From positions 1-64,000 of the forward strand of contig CAZARI010000013.1 of assembly GCA_964487545.1 (NCBI GenBank): DNA of 64,000 nt, written 5' to 3'. The notes beneath the pieces were generated by a model, which saw only the letters and a list, made by a program, of their open reading frames with translations, searched no databases and was not told where the DNA came from. Below, one piece after another: positions 50,112-59,668 of the stretch. Position 1 is the first letter of the stretch. Every line of letters starts with the position of its first letter. The DNA is from SKUL01 sp964487545. Lineage in GTDB: Bacteria; Bacteroidota; Bacteroidia; Flavobacteriales_D; SKUL01. The position numbers and the translations under genes were made by a program.

Positions 50112-52067
50112 ATGCCAAAGCCTCAAAACCCCGAATCTCCCGATAAGCCTAAGCTCCCGCGGTATCCGCGATTTAATATTCTCTGGATTTATTTGATACT
50201 ACTGGGCGTGTTTTTCGGAATCAACTTCTTTTTCGGAGGCAGCGGCCCCACCGAAACAGACTGGAGAACCTTTAAAAATGAAATGCTGGAACAAGGTGAC
50301 GTCGATCGCCTGATGGTGGTTAACGAAGAACGGGTAGAAGTTTACCTTTCTGCCGATGCACTTAAAAAATCACAACACGAAGATGTAAGGGAAAATGTGC
50401 TGGGACAACATAATCCTGGGCCGCACTATCAGTTTACTATTGGTTCGGTTGAATATTTTCAAAGACAACTCGACGAAGCACAGGAAGGACTGCCAGAAGA
50501 AGAAATGGTTAGTCTGCGATTTGTAACACAGGAAAACTGGATTGGTAATATTTTTAGCTGGTTGTTGCCCATTCTCATTCTTGTAGCCATCTGGATGTTC
50601 ATTTTCAGAAGATTCAGCTCGCGCATGATGGGCGGAGGTGCCGGAGGTAGCAATCCTTTTACCAGTGTGGGGAAATCTAAGGCACGCCTATATGATGTTA
50701 ACGAAAATGTAAAGGTGACCTTTGAAGATGTCGCCGGGTTGGACGAGGCCAAAGAAGAACTAAAAGAGGTAGTAGATCTGATCAAAAACCCTGACCGATA
50801 CAAAACCCTCGGAGCCCGCATTCCCAAAGGCGTGCTTTTAACAGGCCCTCCTGGCACTGGAAAAACCCTTATTGCGCGGGCTATGGCCGGTGAAGCAGGT
50901 GTGCCGTTTTTCACGCTCTCGGGATCTGATTTTGTAGAAATGTTTGTGGGAGTGGGAGCTGCTCGTGTGCGCGATTTGTTTAAACAAGGAAGGGATAAAG
51001 CGCCGTGCATCATATTTATTGATGAGATTGAAGCCATAGGACGTTCGCGAAGTAGATCGCAATCGCAAACCAACGACGAGCGGGAAAATACACTCAATCA
51101 ACTTCTGGTAGAAATGGATGGCTTCAGTAGTGACGATTCGGTGATTATTGTGGCGGCCACCAACCGACCCGATTTGCTCGATCCGGCATTAACACGCCCT
51201 GGCCGATTTGACCGGCAGATTTTTATCGGAAAACCTGACCTCCTCCAACGCGAAGCCATTTTTAAAGTACACCTCAAAAAACTGGTGTTGGGCAACGACG
51301 TCGATCCGAGAAAACTGGCAGAACAAACCCCCGGATTTGCCGGAGCAGAAATTGCCAACACCTGTAACGAGGCGGCGCTGCACGCTGCGCGCAAGCGCAA
51401 AACACAAGTGGAGATGGAAGATTTTGTGTCGGCCATCGATCGGGTAGTAGGCGGTCTCGAGAAGAAGAATAAACTCATTTCGCCCAAGGAAAGGAAAATC
51501 ATTGCTTACCACGAAACGGGTCACGCTTTATGTGGCTGGATGCTTCCAAATGCGCACCCACTGGTAAAAGTTTCGATTATACCACGCGGTATGGCGGCAC
51601 TCGGTTTTGCGCAATATCTGCCGCGTGAGCAGAATTTGTACACGCGCAACGAATTGCTTGATGCCATTTGTATGACCCTTGGAGGAAGAGCGGCAGAAGA
51701 ACTGGTGTTTGGTGACATTTCAACCGGAGCGCAAAATGATCTGGAGCGAACAACCGACATGGTATATGCAATGATAGCCTTGTATGGAATGAATACAGAA
51801 GTGGGCCATTTTTCGTACAAAGACCTTAAAAATGAGTACAGCCTGCGGCAACCATATTCCGAAAATACGGCAAAAATGATCGACGAAGAGGCGCGGAAGA
51901 TGATTGATCAATGCTACCAACGAAGTATGACATTACTTGCTGATAACAGAGACGATCTGGACAAAGTGGCCTCCGAACTGCTCGAAAAAGAAGTGCTTTA
52001 TCGACAGGATTTGGAAGAAATTCTGGGGCCGCCGCTTGGAGAATCCACCGCGTTGAAAACAGAGTAA
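50112..52067 (+). CDS. ftsH: ATP-dependent zinc metalloprotease FtsH
   Basis: A 651-residue inner-membrane AAA+ protease: two membrane helices (about 24-42 and 148-168) flanking a periplasmic loop, Walker A GPPGTGKT at 245-252, Walker B, the second region of homology, and the zinc site HETGH at 467-471. It degrades unstable membrane proteins and short-lived cytosolic ones. It is separated from gapA by 137 bp, with no clear terminator. Confidence 0.97.
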   Translation: MPKPQNPESPDKPKLPRYPRFNILWIYLILLGVFFGINFFFGGSGPTETDWRTFKNEMLEQGDVDRLMVVNEERVEVYLSADALKKSQHEDVRENVLGQHNPGPHYQFTIGSVEYFQRQLDEAQEGLPEEEMVSLRFVTQENWIGNIFSWLLPILILVAIWMFIFRRFSSRMMGGGAGGSNPFTSVGKSKARLYDVNENVKVTFEDVAGLDEAKEELKEVVDLIKNPDRYKTLGARIPKGVLLTGPPGTGKTLIARAMAGEAGVPFFTLSGSDFVEMFVGVGAARVRDLFKQGRDKAPCIIFIDEIEAIGRSRSRSQSQTNDERENTLNQLLVEMDGFSSDDSVIIVAATNRPDLLDPALTRPGRFDRQIFIGKPDLLQREAIFKVHLKKLVLGNDVDPRKLAEQTPGFAGAEIANTCNEAALHAARKRKTQVEMEDFVSAIDRVVGGLEKKNKLISPKERKIIAYHETGHALCGWMLPNAHPLVKVSIIPRGMAALGFAQYLPREQNLYTRNELLDAICMTLGGRAAEELVFGDISTGAQNDLERTTDMVYAMIALYGMNTEVGHFSYKDLKNEYSLRQPYSENTAKMIDEEARKMIDQCYQRSMTLLADNRDDLDKVASELLEKEVLYRQDLEEILGPPLGESTALKTE

Positions 52068-52184
52068 TTAAAATTTATGAAATAGATTGATGTGGTTATG
52101 AGTATAATACCATTGATATTTCATTAGAGAATCTCAGGTCGAACAGGATATTATCCTTACCTTGTAGCCTTTAAAAATCAATCT

Positions 52185-52613
52185 ATGGTACAAGTAAAAG
52201 AAAACGACACAGTAGTAGTACATTACACAGGAAAGCTTTCCAGCGGCGAGGTATTCGACAGTTCAGAAGGCAAAGATCCGCTCGAATTTACCATGGGCGC
52301 CGGACAACTGATACCGGGCTTTGAAAAAGCCGTTCTGGGAATGCAAAAAGAAGAATCAAAAACATTTAATATCCCAAAGGAAGAGGCTTATGGTGATGTG
52401 CGCGACGATTTGCGTTATCAAGTTCCCATCGAAAATTTTCCAGAAGATATCGAACCAACTCCGGGCATGCGCCTGAATATGGGAACCGGCGATGGTCAAG
52501 AAATTCCGGTTACCGTTACCGAAGTAGTCGACAAAACAGTAAATCTTGACGCCAATCATCCATTGGCTGGCCAGGATCTGATTTTTGATGTAACCATAGT
52601 AGAAATAAAGTAA
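52185..52613 (+). CDS. FKBP-type peptidyl-prolyl isomerase (SlyD-like)
   Basis: A 142-residue cytosolic isomerase. FKBP residues are present: VHYTGKLSSGEVFDSSEGKDPLEF (12-35) and GQLIPGFEKAVLGM (39-52), followed by an insert-in-flap domain (about 70-120) as in SlyD, but without the His-rich tail that binds nickel. It assists proline isomerisation in folding. It has its own terminator. Confidence 0.93.
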   Translation: MVQVKENDTVVVHYTGKLSSGEVFDSSEGKDPLEFTMGAGQLIPGFEKAVLGMQKEESKTFNIPKEEAYGDVRDDLRYQVPIENFPEDIEPTPGMRLNMGTGDGQEIPVTVTEVVDKTVNLDANHPLAGQDLIFDVTIVEIK

Positions 52614-52641
52614 AGCATCGTTTTATAATTTGATTAGATTG

Positions 52642-52677
52642 GGCATCACTGTGAAAACAGCGATGCCTTTTCTTTTT
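52642..52677 (+). terminator. Intrinsic terminator after the FKBP gene
   Basis: GGCATCACTGT-GAAA-ACAGCGATGCC, with a small mismatch in the stem, followed by TTTTCTTTTT. Confidence 0.85.
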
Positions 52678-52781
52678 ACCCATCCTTGAATAAACCAAAA
52701 TCAAATTATATTGTTGGGTTCAGATGTAGTTGTCTATTAATCCATACCTTTATAAATAGTTAAACAAAAAATACTTCTAAG

Positions 52782-53471
52782 ATGAAAATACATTCTATAT
52801 TGTTATCGCTGCCATTGTTGTTATTTACAGCCTGTCAGTCAGTTGCCCAAGACAACACAGCACCATTCAAACAACAGGAATTACCCTATTCCTTGGACGC
52901 GTTGGAGCCGCATATTGATGTGCAAACCATGGAAATTCACTATTCCCGACACCACGCAGGTTACGTTAATAACCTGAATGCGGCCCTTAAAGAATCAGGG
53001 GCAGAAGACAAAACCCTGAAAGAAATTCTCTCTAATGTTTCCAACATGGGCGATAAAGTACGCAATAATGCAGGCGGCCACTACAATCACGATTTGTTTT
53101 GGTCGGTACTCTCACCCGATGGAGGTGAGCCCTCTGAAGAATTGTCAAACGCCATTAACGATGCTTTTGGAAGCATCGATGAAATGAAGAAACAAATGAA
53201 TGCCGCTGCTGCTACCCGTTTTGGATCGGGCTGGGCTTGGTTGTACGTTACCTCAGGCGGTGATCTGGCCATTACCTCAACACCCAATCAGGATAATCCC
53301 CTGATGGATGTGGTCACCGATAGCGGAACACCGATCTTTGGTATCGACGTTTGGGAGCACGCCTATTACCTCAAATATCAAAACAAGCGTGGCGACTATT
53401 TGTCGGCTATCTGGAATGTTGTCAACTGGAAAGAAGTGGACAGACGATATGCCGAAGCCACTAAAAAATAA
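52782..53471 (+). CDS. sod: Exported Fe/Mn superoxide dismutase
   Basis: A 229-residue superoxide dismutase with an N-terminal export signal (1-23); FTAC could be a lipobox (C18), or cleavage may occur after SVAQ. The mature enzyme has the usual metal ligands in HYSRHHAGYV, NNAGGHYNHDLFW and DVWEHAYYL (3 His + 1 Asp). The NNAGGH-type segment favours a Mn or cambialistic enzyme. Export puts it in the periplasm or on the envelope. Separate terminators lie before and after it. Confidence 0.93.
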   Translation: MKIHSILLSLPLLLFTACQSVAQDNTAPFKQQELPYSLDALEPHIDVQTMEIHYSRHHAGYVNNLNAALKESGAEDKTLKEILSNVSNMGDKVRNNAGGHYNHDLFWSVLSPDGGEPSEELSNAINDAFGSIDEMKKQMNAAAATRFGSGWAWLYVTSGGDLAITSTPNQDNPLMDVVTDSGTPIFGIDVWEHAYYLKYQNKRGDYLSAIWNVVNWKEVDRRYAEATKK

Positions 53472-53488
53472 GCCAAAGCATTTTACCA

Positions 53489-53519
53489 CAAAAGCGCATC
53501 TACCGGTGCGCTTTTTTTA
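53489..53519 (+). terminator. Intrinsic terminator after the sod gene
   Basis: The hairpin AAAGCGCA / TGCGCTTT with an 8-nt loop is followed by a T-run on the plus strand. Confidence 0.85.
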
Positions 53520-53573
53520 TGGCTTTTTGATCTTTGTTAAACTTGTGTTAACTCCCAATCTGGCAGATTGCCA

Positions 53574-53581
53574 TAACTTTG
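53574..53581 (+). promoter_or_regulatory. -7 element of mgsA
   Basis: TAACTTTG fully matches TAnnTTTG and ends 4 bp before the ATG at 53586, so the transcript may start at the initiation codon. Confidence 0.55.
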
Positions 53582-53585
53582 CAGC

Positions 53586-53966
53586 ATGAGAATAGCAGTG
53601 ATTGCCCACGATGGAAAAAAGGCAGAAATGGTTCGATTTCTAACCGATCATTTCCAGCTTTTTAAAAGAAAAGATATTCAGTTGGTGGCCACCGGAACCA
53701 CCGGAAAGCATGTATTGGCAGCAGGTTTAATAGTTGAACTGGTACAGTCAGGTCCCATGGGAGGCGATGCACAAATTGCAGCACAAGTCACCGAAGGGAA
53801 AATTCAGATGGTGCTTTTTTTCCGCGATCCACTCGATAAGCACCCGCACGAACCCGATATTAATATGCTCATGCGACTTTGTGATGTGCACAATATTCCT
53901 CTTGGAACCAATCCAGCTGCCGGAAGCCTGTTGCTCGCAGGTCTCCTTGTCCAGCAGAGTGTATAA
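53586..53966 (+). CDS. mgsA: Methylglyoxal synthase
   Basis: A 126-residue enzyme that converts dihydroxyacetone phosphate to methylglyoxal, bypassing lower glycolysis when phosphate is scarce. Motifs: AHDGKK (7-12), TGTTGKH, SGPMGGDAQIA with the catalytic Asp, and FFRDPLDKHPHEPDI. It is shorter than the E. coli enzyme but has all the motifs. The ATG immediately follows a full -7 element. Confidence 0.95.
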   Translation: MRIAVIAHDGKKAEMVRFLTDHFQLFKRKDIQLVATGTTGKHVLAAGLIVELVQSGPMGGDAQIAAQVTEGKIQMVLFFRDPLDKHPHEPDINMLMRLCDVHNIPLGTNPAAGSLLLAGLLVQQSV

Positions 53967-54018
53967 CATTTGCCGTATTTTGATTGTTTAGCAGTTAAAC
54001 TATAGATTCGAGAACAAA

Positions 54019-56058
54019 GTGAAAAAATTCTTCGTTCAGATCGTCTTCATTCTTTTCCCACTGGTTGGAGCTGCACAGGTGTTGAAATACGACAGTCCCG
54101 ATAATTCGGTGTACAAATCCTATGAACGAACCAGCCAGTATGTTATGCTGAGCGATTCAACGCGTCTCGCCGTAGATGTTTATTTGCCACAAAAAGGCCT
54201 CCAACGTGAAAACTTTCCGGTGATTTTTATCCAAACACCGTATGGTAGAGCCTACATCGCCCCTGAACTCAATGTCCCGATGCGGATGTTAACCTGGATT
54301 ACCGGACTGGGCTGGCGTCCATTGCTCGATCAACAGCGTTACTCGGCTTCGGTAAAGAAGTTACTCCGTCACGGATATGTGGTAGTCGTTGCGGATTTGC
54401 GTGGAACCGGCGCTTCTTTTGGTAAGCAAATGCCCCTGGATCCACAACACGGAAAGGACGGAAAGGAAATGATTGACTGGATTGCCGACCAGCCATTTTG
54501 CAATGGGAATGTTGGCATGATGGGACAGTCGTATCTGGGCTGGGCTCAGTTTGCAACTGCCGCCCAGCATCCCCAGGCGCTGAAGTGCATCGCTCCCGAA
54601 GTGATATTTATGGAATCGTTTACCTCATCGTACAAGCCCGGCGGAATCGAGGCCAGCCGGTGGATGAACACATTCAGTGATCGGCTGTACAACATCACCA
54701 TGAACTATTCTGATATGAGCAATTTTAATTTTCCGGTAGCACCGGTGGTTGACGAAGATCAGGATGGCAGGCTCGACGACGAATGGCCAATCATTGATTC
54801 TACCATTTATTCGGCAGACACAAGACCGGTTTACCGCGACCACGACCGTCGAACGGATCACTTGTACTGGAAAGCCACCCGAGAGCACGTTGGCAACATT
54901 CAGGTGAAAGACCTGATGGGAGACGATTTTCCTTTTTTCGACAGTGAAACACTTCATCCCGATTTTGCAGGCCATACCTTTCGCGATGTCGCACCGGGAT
55001 ATTATCTGGAGGCTGTACAAAAGTCTGGAATCCCCGTCCTGCATATCGGCCGGTGGTTCGATGGTTTTTCACGCAGCACCATGCAACTGTTTGCTTCGTC
55101 GCAACATCTAAACAATCATTACTTGTTTTTTACGCCAGGCTTTCACATGTCGGGCATGTCGCGAAAGCAGCGAAAATTCTTTGCCATCGACAATAATCCC
55201 GAGCAGCTCATCGCACATCAGCACCTGCGTTTTTTTGATCACTATCTGAAAGGTATCGACAATGGATGGGAGCGCGATGACCGGGTGGTGATGCACACGG
55301 TGAACAATGGTTGGATCACCGCCAATGCATGGCCCATGCCCCAATCAGTAGCTACTCCGCATTACCTGATTTCGGGCGATTTGCAGACCGATATGCCTTC
55401 CGCTGGAATAGACACCTTGCGCGTGGATACCCTGCACGATTCGAGCTACGGCAAAAAGAATCTCAACCGCTGGACGATGGCCACCGGAGCTCCCAACGAA
55501 CCCATGACCCGAAACCAAGCCGATCAACACGCTGCGGTTTATGAATCGCCGGTTTTGGAAGAAGAGGTGATGATGATCGGCCACCCGATTGCCGAGTTCT
55601 GGGTTTCATCCAATTGCACCGATACAGATGTTTTTGTCTATCTCGAAGAAGTTACTCAAGGCGGAACGGCCTATTATGTTTCTGAAGGGCAGTTGCGCGC
55701 CTCGTGGCATCAGGAGAGCAATATGGAAGATCAACTGGGGGTGAGCTACACCGTTAAACCCGATTTGCCCTGGCACGGATATGTCGAGCAATTCTACGAT
55801 CCTGAACCATTCACCGATAGCGCTCCGATTTTAATGCGGTTCGATTTGATGCCCGTAGGCTGGAAATTCAGAAAGGGTAGCAAAATTCGCATTGCGATAG
55901 CAGGCTTAGATCGATCGAATTTTGAAATCAACCTTGCCTATCACAACAAAGCGGGCAAACTTCGGGGTGACGTGGAAATCTACTTGCACACCGGTCGGGA
56001 TTTACCCTCGCGCATAATGCTCCCTATATTCCATGACACTGATTTCGATTCAAAATGA
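54019..56058 (+). CDS. CocE/NonD-family exported hydrolase
   Basis: A 679-residue protein with a signal peptide (MKKFFVQIVFILFPLVGAAQ), an alpha/beta hydrolase domain and a C-terminal jelly-roll (about 510-679) like X-Pro dipeptidyl peptidase and CocE. The nucleophile Ser is S171 in GQSYLG; a GFHMSG segment near 375 is the likely His region. It hydrolyses acyl or peptidyl esters/amides outside the cytoplasm; substrate unknown. The frame opens with GTG at 54019. It is convergent with pepT, 3 bp apart. Confidence 0.92.
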   Translation: MKKFFVQIVFILFPLVGAAQVLKYDSPDNSVYKSYERTSQYVMLSDSTRLAVDVYLPQKGLQRENFPVIFIQTPYGRAYIAPELNVPMRMLTWITGLGWRPLLDQQRYSASVKKLLRHGYVVVVADLRGTGASFGKQMPLDPQHGKDGKEMIDWIADQPFCNGNVGMMGQSYLGWAQFATAAQHPQALKCIAPEVIFMESFTSSYKPGGIEASRWMNTFSDRLYNITMNYSDMSNFNFPVAPVVDEDQDGRLDDEWPIIDSTIYSADTRPVYRDHDRRTDHLYWKATREHVGNIQVKDLMGDDFPFFDSETLHPDFAGHTFRDVAPGYYLEAVQKSGIPVLHIGRWFDGFSRSTMQLFASSQHLNNHYLFFTPGFHMSGMSRKQRKFFAIDNNPEQLIAHQHLRFFDHYLKGIDNGWERDDRVVMHTVNNGWITANAWPMPQSVATPHYLISGDLQTDMPSAGIDTLRVDTLHDSSYGKKNLNRWTMATGAPNEPMTRNQADQHAAVYESPVLEEEVMMIGHPIAEFWVSSNCTDTDVFVYLEEVTQGGTAYYVSEGQLRASWHQESNMEDQLGVSYTVKPDLPWHGYVEQFYDPEPFTDSAPILMRFDLMPVGWKFRKGSKIRIAIAGLDRSNFEINLAYHNKAGKLRGDVEIYLHTGRDLPSRIMLPIFHDTDFDSK

Positions 56059-56061
56059 TTT

Positions 56062-57303
56062 TCACGCGTGCTCTTCCCAGATTTGCGATAGGTGAACCAC
56101 CATTTCTACTGCCTTTTGCATATCCTGAATACTGACCCATTCGTATCGCGAGTGAAAGGCGTGTCCGCCGGCAAACAAGTTAGGGCAAGGAAGTCCGATA
56201 AATGAAAGCCGACTGCCATCAGTTCCCCCCCGGATAGATCCTTTTTTCACTTCCAGACCGGTTCTGCGAATGGCTTCTTCGGCGTATGCTACCACATGCG
56301 GAAACTCATCGATCACTTCCTTCATGTTGCGGTATTGCTCAAAAGTCTGAAAGGAGTAGGATGAACCGGGAAAAGAGGAAACGGCTGCCTCTAAGTGCCT
56401 TTCTATTACGGCAGCATATTCTGTAAGCATGTGCGTTTCGAACGAGCGGATAATCATCTGAATTTTAACTTCATCGGCAGTGCCGCTCATTGAGTAGGCA
56501 TGAACAAAACCGTCGCGGTCTTCGGTGTGCTCCGGACTCAGCGCTTCGGGCAGAAAAGACATAAATCGCGCGGCAATCTTCAGCGCATTCACCATTTTGC
56601 CTTTAGCAAATCCCGGATGTGCACTTACGCCGTTAATAATCACTTCGGCAGCATCGGCCGAGAACGTTTCGTCTTCGAGTGAGCCAGCACTTTCGCCGTC
56701 GAGGGTATAGCCGAAATCAGCACCCAGTTTTTTAAGATCAACTTTATCTACTCCGCGACCAATTTCTTCGTCGGGAGTAAAAAGTATTCTGATTTTACCG
56801 TGTTTCACCTCAGGATGGGTCATCAGGTAGTTAGCGGCGTCCATGATTTCAGCTACGCCGGCTTTGTCGTCTGCACCCAGTAGGGTAGTGCCATCGGTAG
56901 TTATGACATCGTTGCTAATTTGGTTGTTGAGATCGGGCTGTTCTGACGGACGCAATATCACTCCCGCTGCACCGGGAAGCACGATGTCCTGCCCCTGATA
57001 ATTTCGGTGAACAATGGGATTCACGTTTTTTCCGGTCAAATCGGGCGACGTATCCACATGCGCACAAAAACAAATCACCGGCACATTGGGCTTTTCGGTA
57101 TTGGCCGGAATGGTAGCATAAACATATCCGTGTTCGTCGAGTTCGGCATCTTCGATTCCCATTTCTGTCAGTTCTTGCACCAACAAGCGCGAAAGGTCTT
57201 TTTGTTTTTCGGTGGAAGGACAGGTAGGTGAGTTTTCATCACTCTGGGTATCAATCTTTACATAACGAAGAAAACGATCGGCTACCGTGAAGTTGTAGTT
57301 CAT
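56062..57303 (-). CDS. pepT: Peptidase T (tripeptidase)
   Basis: A 413-residue M20-family metallopeptidase that removes the N-terminal residue of tripeptides. Zinc-site motifs are present: AHVDTSPD near the N-terminus, GADDKAGVAEIM, and TPDEEIGRG. The usual M20 dimerisation domain sits between about 205 and 315. Length and motifs match PepT. It is divergent from yebC. Confidence 0.95.
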   Translation of the reverse strand: MNYNFTVADRFLRYVKIDTQSDENSPTCPSTEKQKDLSRLLVQELTEMGIEDAELDEHGYVYATIPANTEKPNVPVICFCAHVDTSPDLTGKNVNPIVHRNYQGQDIVLPGAAGVILRPSEQPDLNNQISNDVITTDGTTLLGADDKAGVAEIMDAANYLMTHPEVKHGKIRILFTPDEEIGRGVDKVDLKKLGADFGYTLDGESAGSLEDETFSADAAEVIINGVSAHPGFAKGKMVNALKIAARFMSFLPEALSPEHTEDRDGFVHAYSMSGTADEVKIQMIIRSFETHMLTEYAAVIERHLEAAVSSFPGSSYSFQTFEQYRNMKEVIDEFPHVVAYAEEAIRRTGLEVKKGSIRGGTDGSRLSFIGLPCPNLFAGGHAFHSRYEWVSIQDMQKAVEMVVHLSQIWEEHA

Positions 57304-57454
57304 GCGCTGGGGTTTTTTGTACTCACGCGAAATTAAGGCTTTGCTGGAAATTGGTAAATTGCTGAAATTTAATAAATTGCAATAATTAACGTTCTCACTG
57401 TTAATTTGATTTTAGATATTAATTTTCACTTTTTTCCGTTTTCGGCCGGTTGAT

Positions 57455-57462
57455 TAAATTTG
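57455..57462 (+). promoter_or_regulatory. -7 element of the yebC gene
   Basis: TAAATTTG fully matches TAnnTTTG. The leader to the ATG at 57480 is about 13 nt. It also argues against the longer start at 57450. Confidence 0.55.
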
Positions 57463-57479
57463 GGCCAAATAATGATTTT

Positions 57480-58187
57480 ATGGGACGTGCATTTGAATTC
57501 CGCAAGGAGAGAAAGTTTAAGCGGTGGGCCAAAATGGCCAAGCAATTCACCAGAATTGGAAAAGACATTGCCATGGCAGTGAAAGAAGGCGGCCCCGATC
57601 CGGAAACCAATGCGCGATTGCGGGCTGTTATTCAAAACGCCAAGGCGGTGAATATGCCCAAAGACAACATTGAACGGGCCATTACCAGAGCCTCATCAAA
57701 AGATACTTCAGACTATAAGGAGGTGGTTTTTGAAGGCTACGGGCCGCACGGAATTGCCGTTCTTGTAGAAACTGCCTCCGACAATAACAACCGAACAGTA
57801 GCCAATGTGCGTAGCTATTTTGCCAAATACAACGGAAGCCTCGGAACATCGGGCTCGGTAGAATTTTTATTTGAGCACAAGTGTCATTTTAAGATTCAGA
57901 AAGCGAATCTGGATTTAGAAGAATTGGAGTTTGAGTTGATTGATTACGGTGCCGAAGAGGTGTTTGAAGAAGAAGAGGATATTTTGATTTACGGCCCGTT
58001 TGAGGCTTTTGGTTCGCTGCAAAAGGTGCTCGAAGAAAAGGCCATTGAAATTATTAGTTCGGGTTTTGAGCGCATTCCAACCACTACCAAAAAGCTTACC
58101 GAGGAGCAGGAAATAGAGGTGGATAAGTTGCTTGAAAAACTAGAAGACGACGACGACGTACAGCATGTTTATCACACAATGGTTTAA
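57480..58187 (+). CDS. yebC: YebC/PmpR-family protein
   Basis: A 235-residue protein of the YebC family, which acts as a transcriptional regulator or, in more recent work, a translation factor at proline stretches. The start at 57480 (MGRAFEFRKERKFKRWAKMAK) is the family N-terminus. Three domains are visible, with the RAVIQNAKAVNMPKDNIERAI segment typical. It is divergent from pepT and convergent with the 192-residue hypothetical gene. Confidence 0.93.
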   Translation: MGRAFEFRKERKFKRWAKMAKQFTRIGKDIAMAVKEGGPDPETNARLRAVIQNAKAVNMPKDNIERAITRASSKDTSDYKEVVFEGYGPHGIAVLVETASDNNNRTVANVRSYFAKYNGSLGTSGSVEFLFEHKCHFKIQKANLDLEELEFELIDYGAEEVFEEEEDILIYGPFEAFGSLQKVLEEKAIEIISSGFERIPTTTKKLTEEQEIEVDKLLEKLEDDDDVQHVYHTMV

Positions 58188-58208
58188 AGAAAAAGTTTGT
58201 TTGGAAAG

Positions 58209-58787
58209 TCAAGCGGTGAGAAACCGCCGGTTCATCAATTCTTCAATTTTCTGATACAGTGGCAGCGGTCTAAAGGTGCGCCATTTCAACTGGTTGAGCG
58301 TTCCTCCCATAGCGAAATACTGATCGATTCCGGTATTCGACATTTCGTGAAGCACAAAATCTCGAAAGTTAATCAGGCAAATCCAGCCATTGTAATCGTG
58401 TACATCCTCAAACCACTCTTCGTAGTACAAATCATCTGATGCGTGAAAGTTCAGCACGTTCTCACCGATTAGAATAAACTTTGAAATGCCTTCGTAGATC
58501 AGGTGATCGGCCAGGTCGCGTTTCAGCGTCATGATGTCGTTGTGCAAAGTGTCGTTCCACTCGCCGATAAACTCAATGATGCAAAACCCCTCGTCATAAT
58601 CGGTGTACAAAAGCTTTACAAAGATTGAAGGCGATCCGATGGTATCCCATTGGGGGTGAATATAATGATCGTAAATGTGGTGGGTGTATTCAAATTCGCT
58701 GTACTCGCGCTGGTAAAACGGCGATCGTTCATCATCCTCAGCAACGTATAAATTTCGCCAATCGTAATGAGGTTCAAGATCCTGCAT
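58209..58787 (-). CDS. Conserved-looking acidic protein, unknown function
   Basis: A 192-residue soluble protein, acidic and aromatic-rich (YDWRNLYVAEDDERSPFYQREYSEFEYTHHIYDHYIHPQWD). I do not recognise the family. It contains a mixed alpha/beta pattern (IFVKLLYTDYDEGFCIIEFIGEW, SKFILIGENVLNF). It is 9 bp from the murQ stop on the same strand, so the two are probably co-transcribed. Confidence 0.75.
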   Translation of the reverse strand: MQDLEPHYDWRNLYVAEDDERSPFYQREYSEFEYTHHIYDHYIHPQWDTIGSPSIFVKLLYTDYDEGFCIIEFIGEWNDTLHNDIMTLKRDLADHLIYEGISKFILIGENVLNFHASDDLYYEEWFEDVHDYNGWICLINFRDFVLHEMSNTGIDQYFAMGGTLNQLKWRTFRPLPLYQKIEELMNRRFLTA

Positions 58788-58796
58788 CTGCTATGA

Positions 58797-59600
58797 TTAT
58801 TTTCTTTCCAATACTTTTCTCACACTGCCGTGTTTCAGCAGTAAATCCCTCGCATCATCCACCGAACAGTCTAAGTGTCTGGCAATCATTTTCGCACCGC
58901 GTTCCACGAGTTTTTTATTGCTCAATTGCATGTCCACCATTTGATTGCCTTTTACGCGTTGCAGCCGGATCATGGTAGCCGTCGAAATCATATTGAGCAC
59001 CAGTTTTTGAGCGGTTCCGGCTTTCATTCGTGTGCTGCCGGTTACAAATTCTGGCCCTGCATTGACTTCTACCGGAAACCGCGCAGCTTGTGCCACTGGT
59101 GAACCGGGATTACAGGTGATACAACCCGTTGGAATACCGTTTTGTTCGCAGTGTTGCAAAGCCCCTAAAACGTAGGGTGTGGTTCCAGATGCAGCTATTC
59201 CCACCACAAAATCAATTGGAGAAATGCCGTGGTGCTGGAGGTCTTTCCACCCTTGGTTGTGATCGTCTTCGGCAAACTCCACAGCCTTTCGAATGGCCGA
59301 ATCGCCACCGGCAATTAAACCCACCACCCATCCTGGTGGGACACCAAAAGTGGGTGGGCATTCCGAAGCATCCACAATTCCGAGGCGGCCGCTGGTTCCG
59401 GCACCAATATAAAATAATCGACCGCCAAGCTCAAGCTGTGAAACCACCTGTTCAACGACTTTCTCGATTTGAGGAATGGACTGTGCAACGGCCTTTGGTA
59501 CTTTTTCGTCTTCGCGATTGATGTTCACCAGCAGTTCGTGAACGCTCATTTGCTCGAGGTTATCGTAGAGTGATTCGCTTTCGGTAATTCTTTCGGACAT
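58797..59600 (-). CDS. murQ: N-acetylmuramic acid 6-phosphate etherase
   Basis: A 267-residue SIS-domain lyase that cleaves the lactyl ether of MurNAc-6-phosphate to give GlcNAc-6-phosphate in cell-wall recycling. Motifs: NINREDEKVPKAV, IGAGTSGRLGIVDASECPPTFG, and TGSTRMKAGTAQKLVLNMIST. It is shorter than the E. coli enzyme (about 298 residues) at the C-terminus but retains the core. A conserved-looking 192-residue gene follows on the same strand. Confidence 0.96.
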   Translation of the reverse strand: MSERITESESLYDNLEQMSVHELLVNINREDEKVPKAVAQSIPQIEKVVEQVVSQLELGGRLFYIGAGTSGRLGIVDASECPPTFGVPPGWVVGLIAGGDSAIRKAVEFAEDDHNQGWKDLQHHGISPIDFVVGIAASGTTPYVLGALQHCEQNGIPTGCITCNPGSPVAQAARFPVEVNAGPEFVTGSTRMKAGTAQKLVLNMISTATMIRLQRVKGNQMVDMQLSNKKLVERGAKMIARHLDCSVDDARDLLLKHGSVRKVLERK

Positions 59601-59610
59601 GCGCTAAAAA

Positions 59611-59643
59611 TAAAAAACTCCCGCCTAAATCAGTGCGGGAGTT
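59611..59643 (-). terminator. Terminator after the hydrolase-like gene
   Basis: The hairpin AACTCCCGC / GCGGGAGTT has its T-run on the minus strand, so it serves the exported hydrolase-like gene ending at 59669. Confidence 0.85.
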
Positions 59644-59668
59644 GAATGGTGAAAAAAGGTTTGAATGC

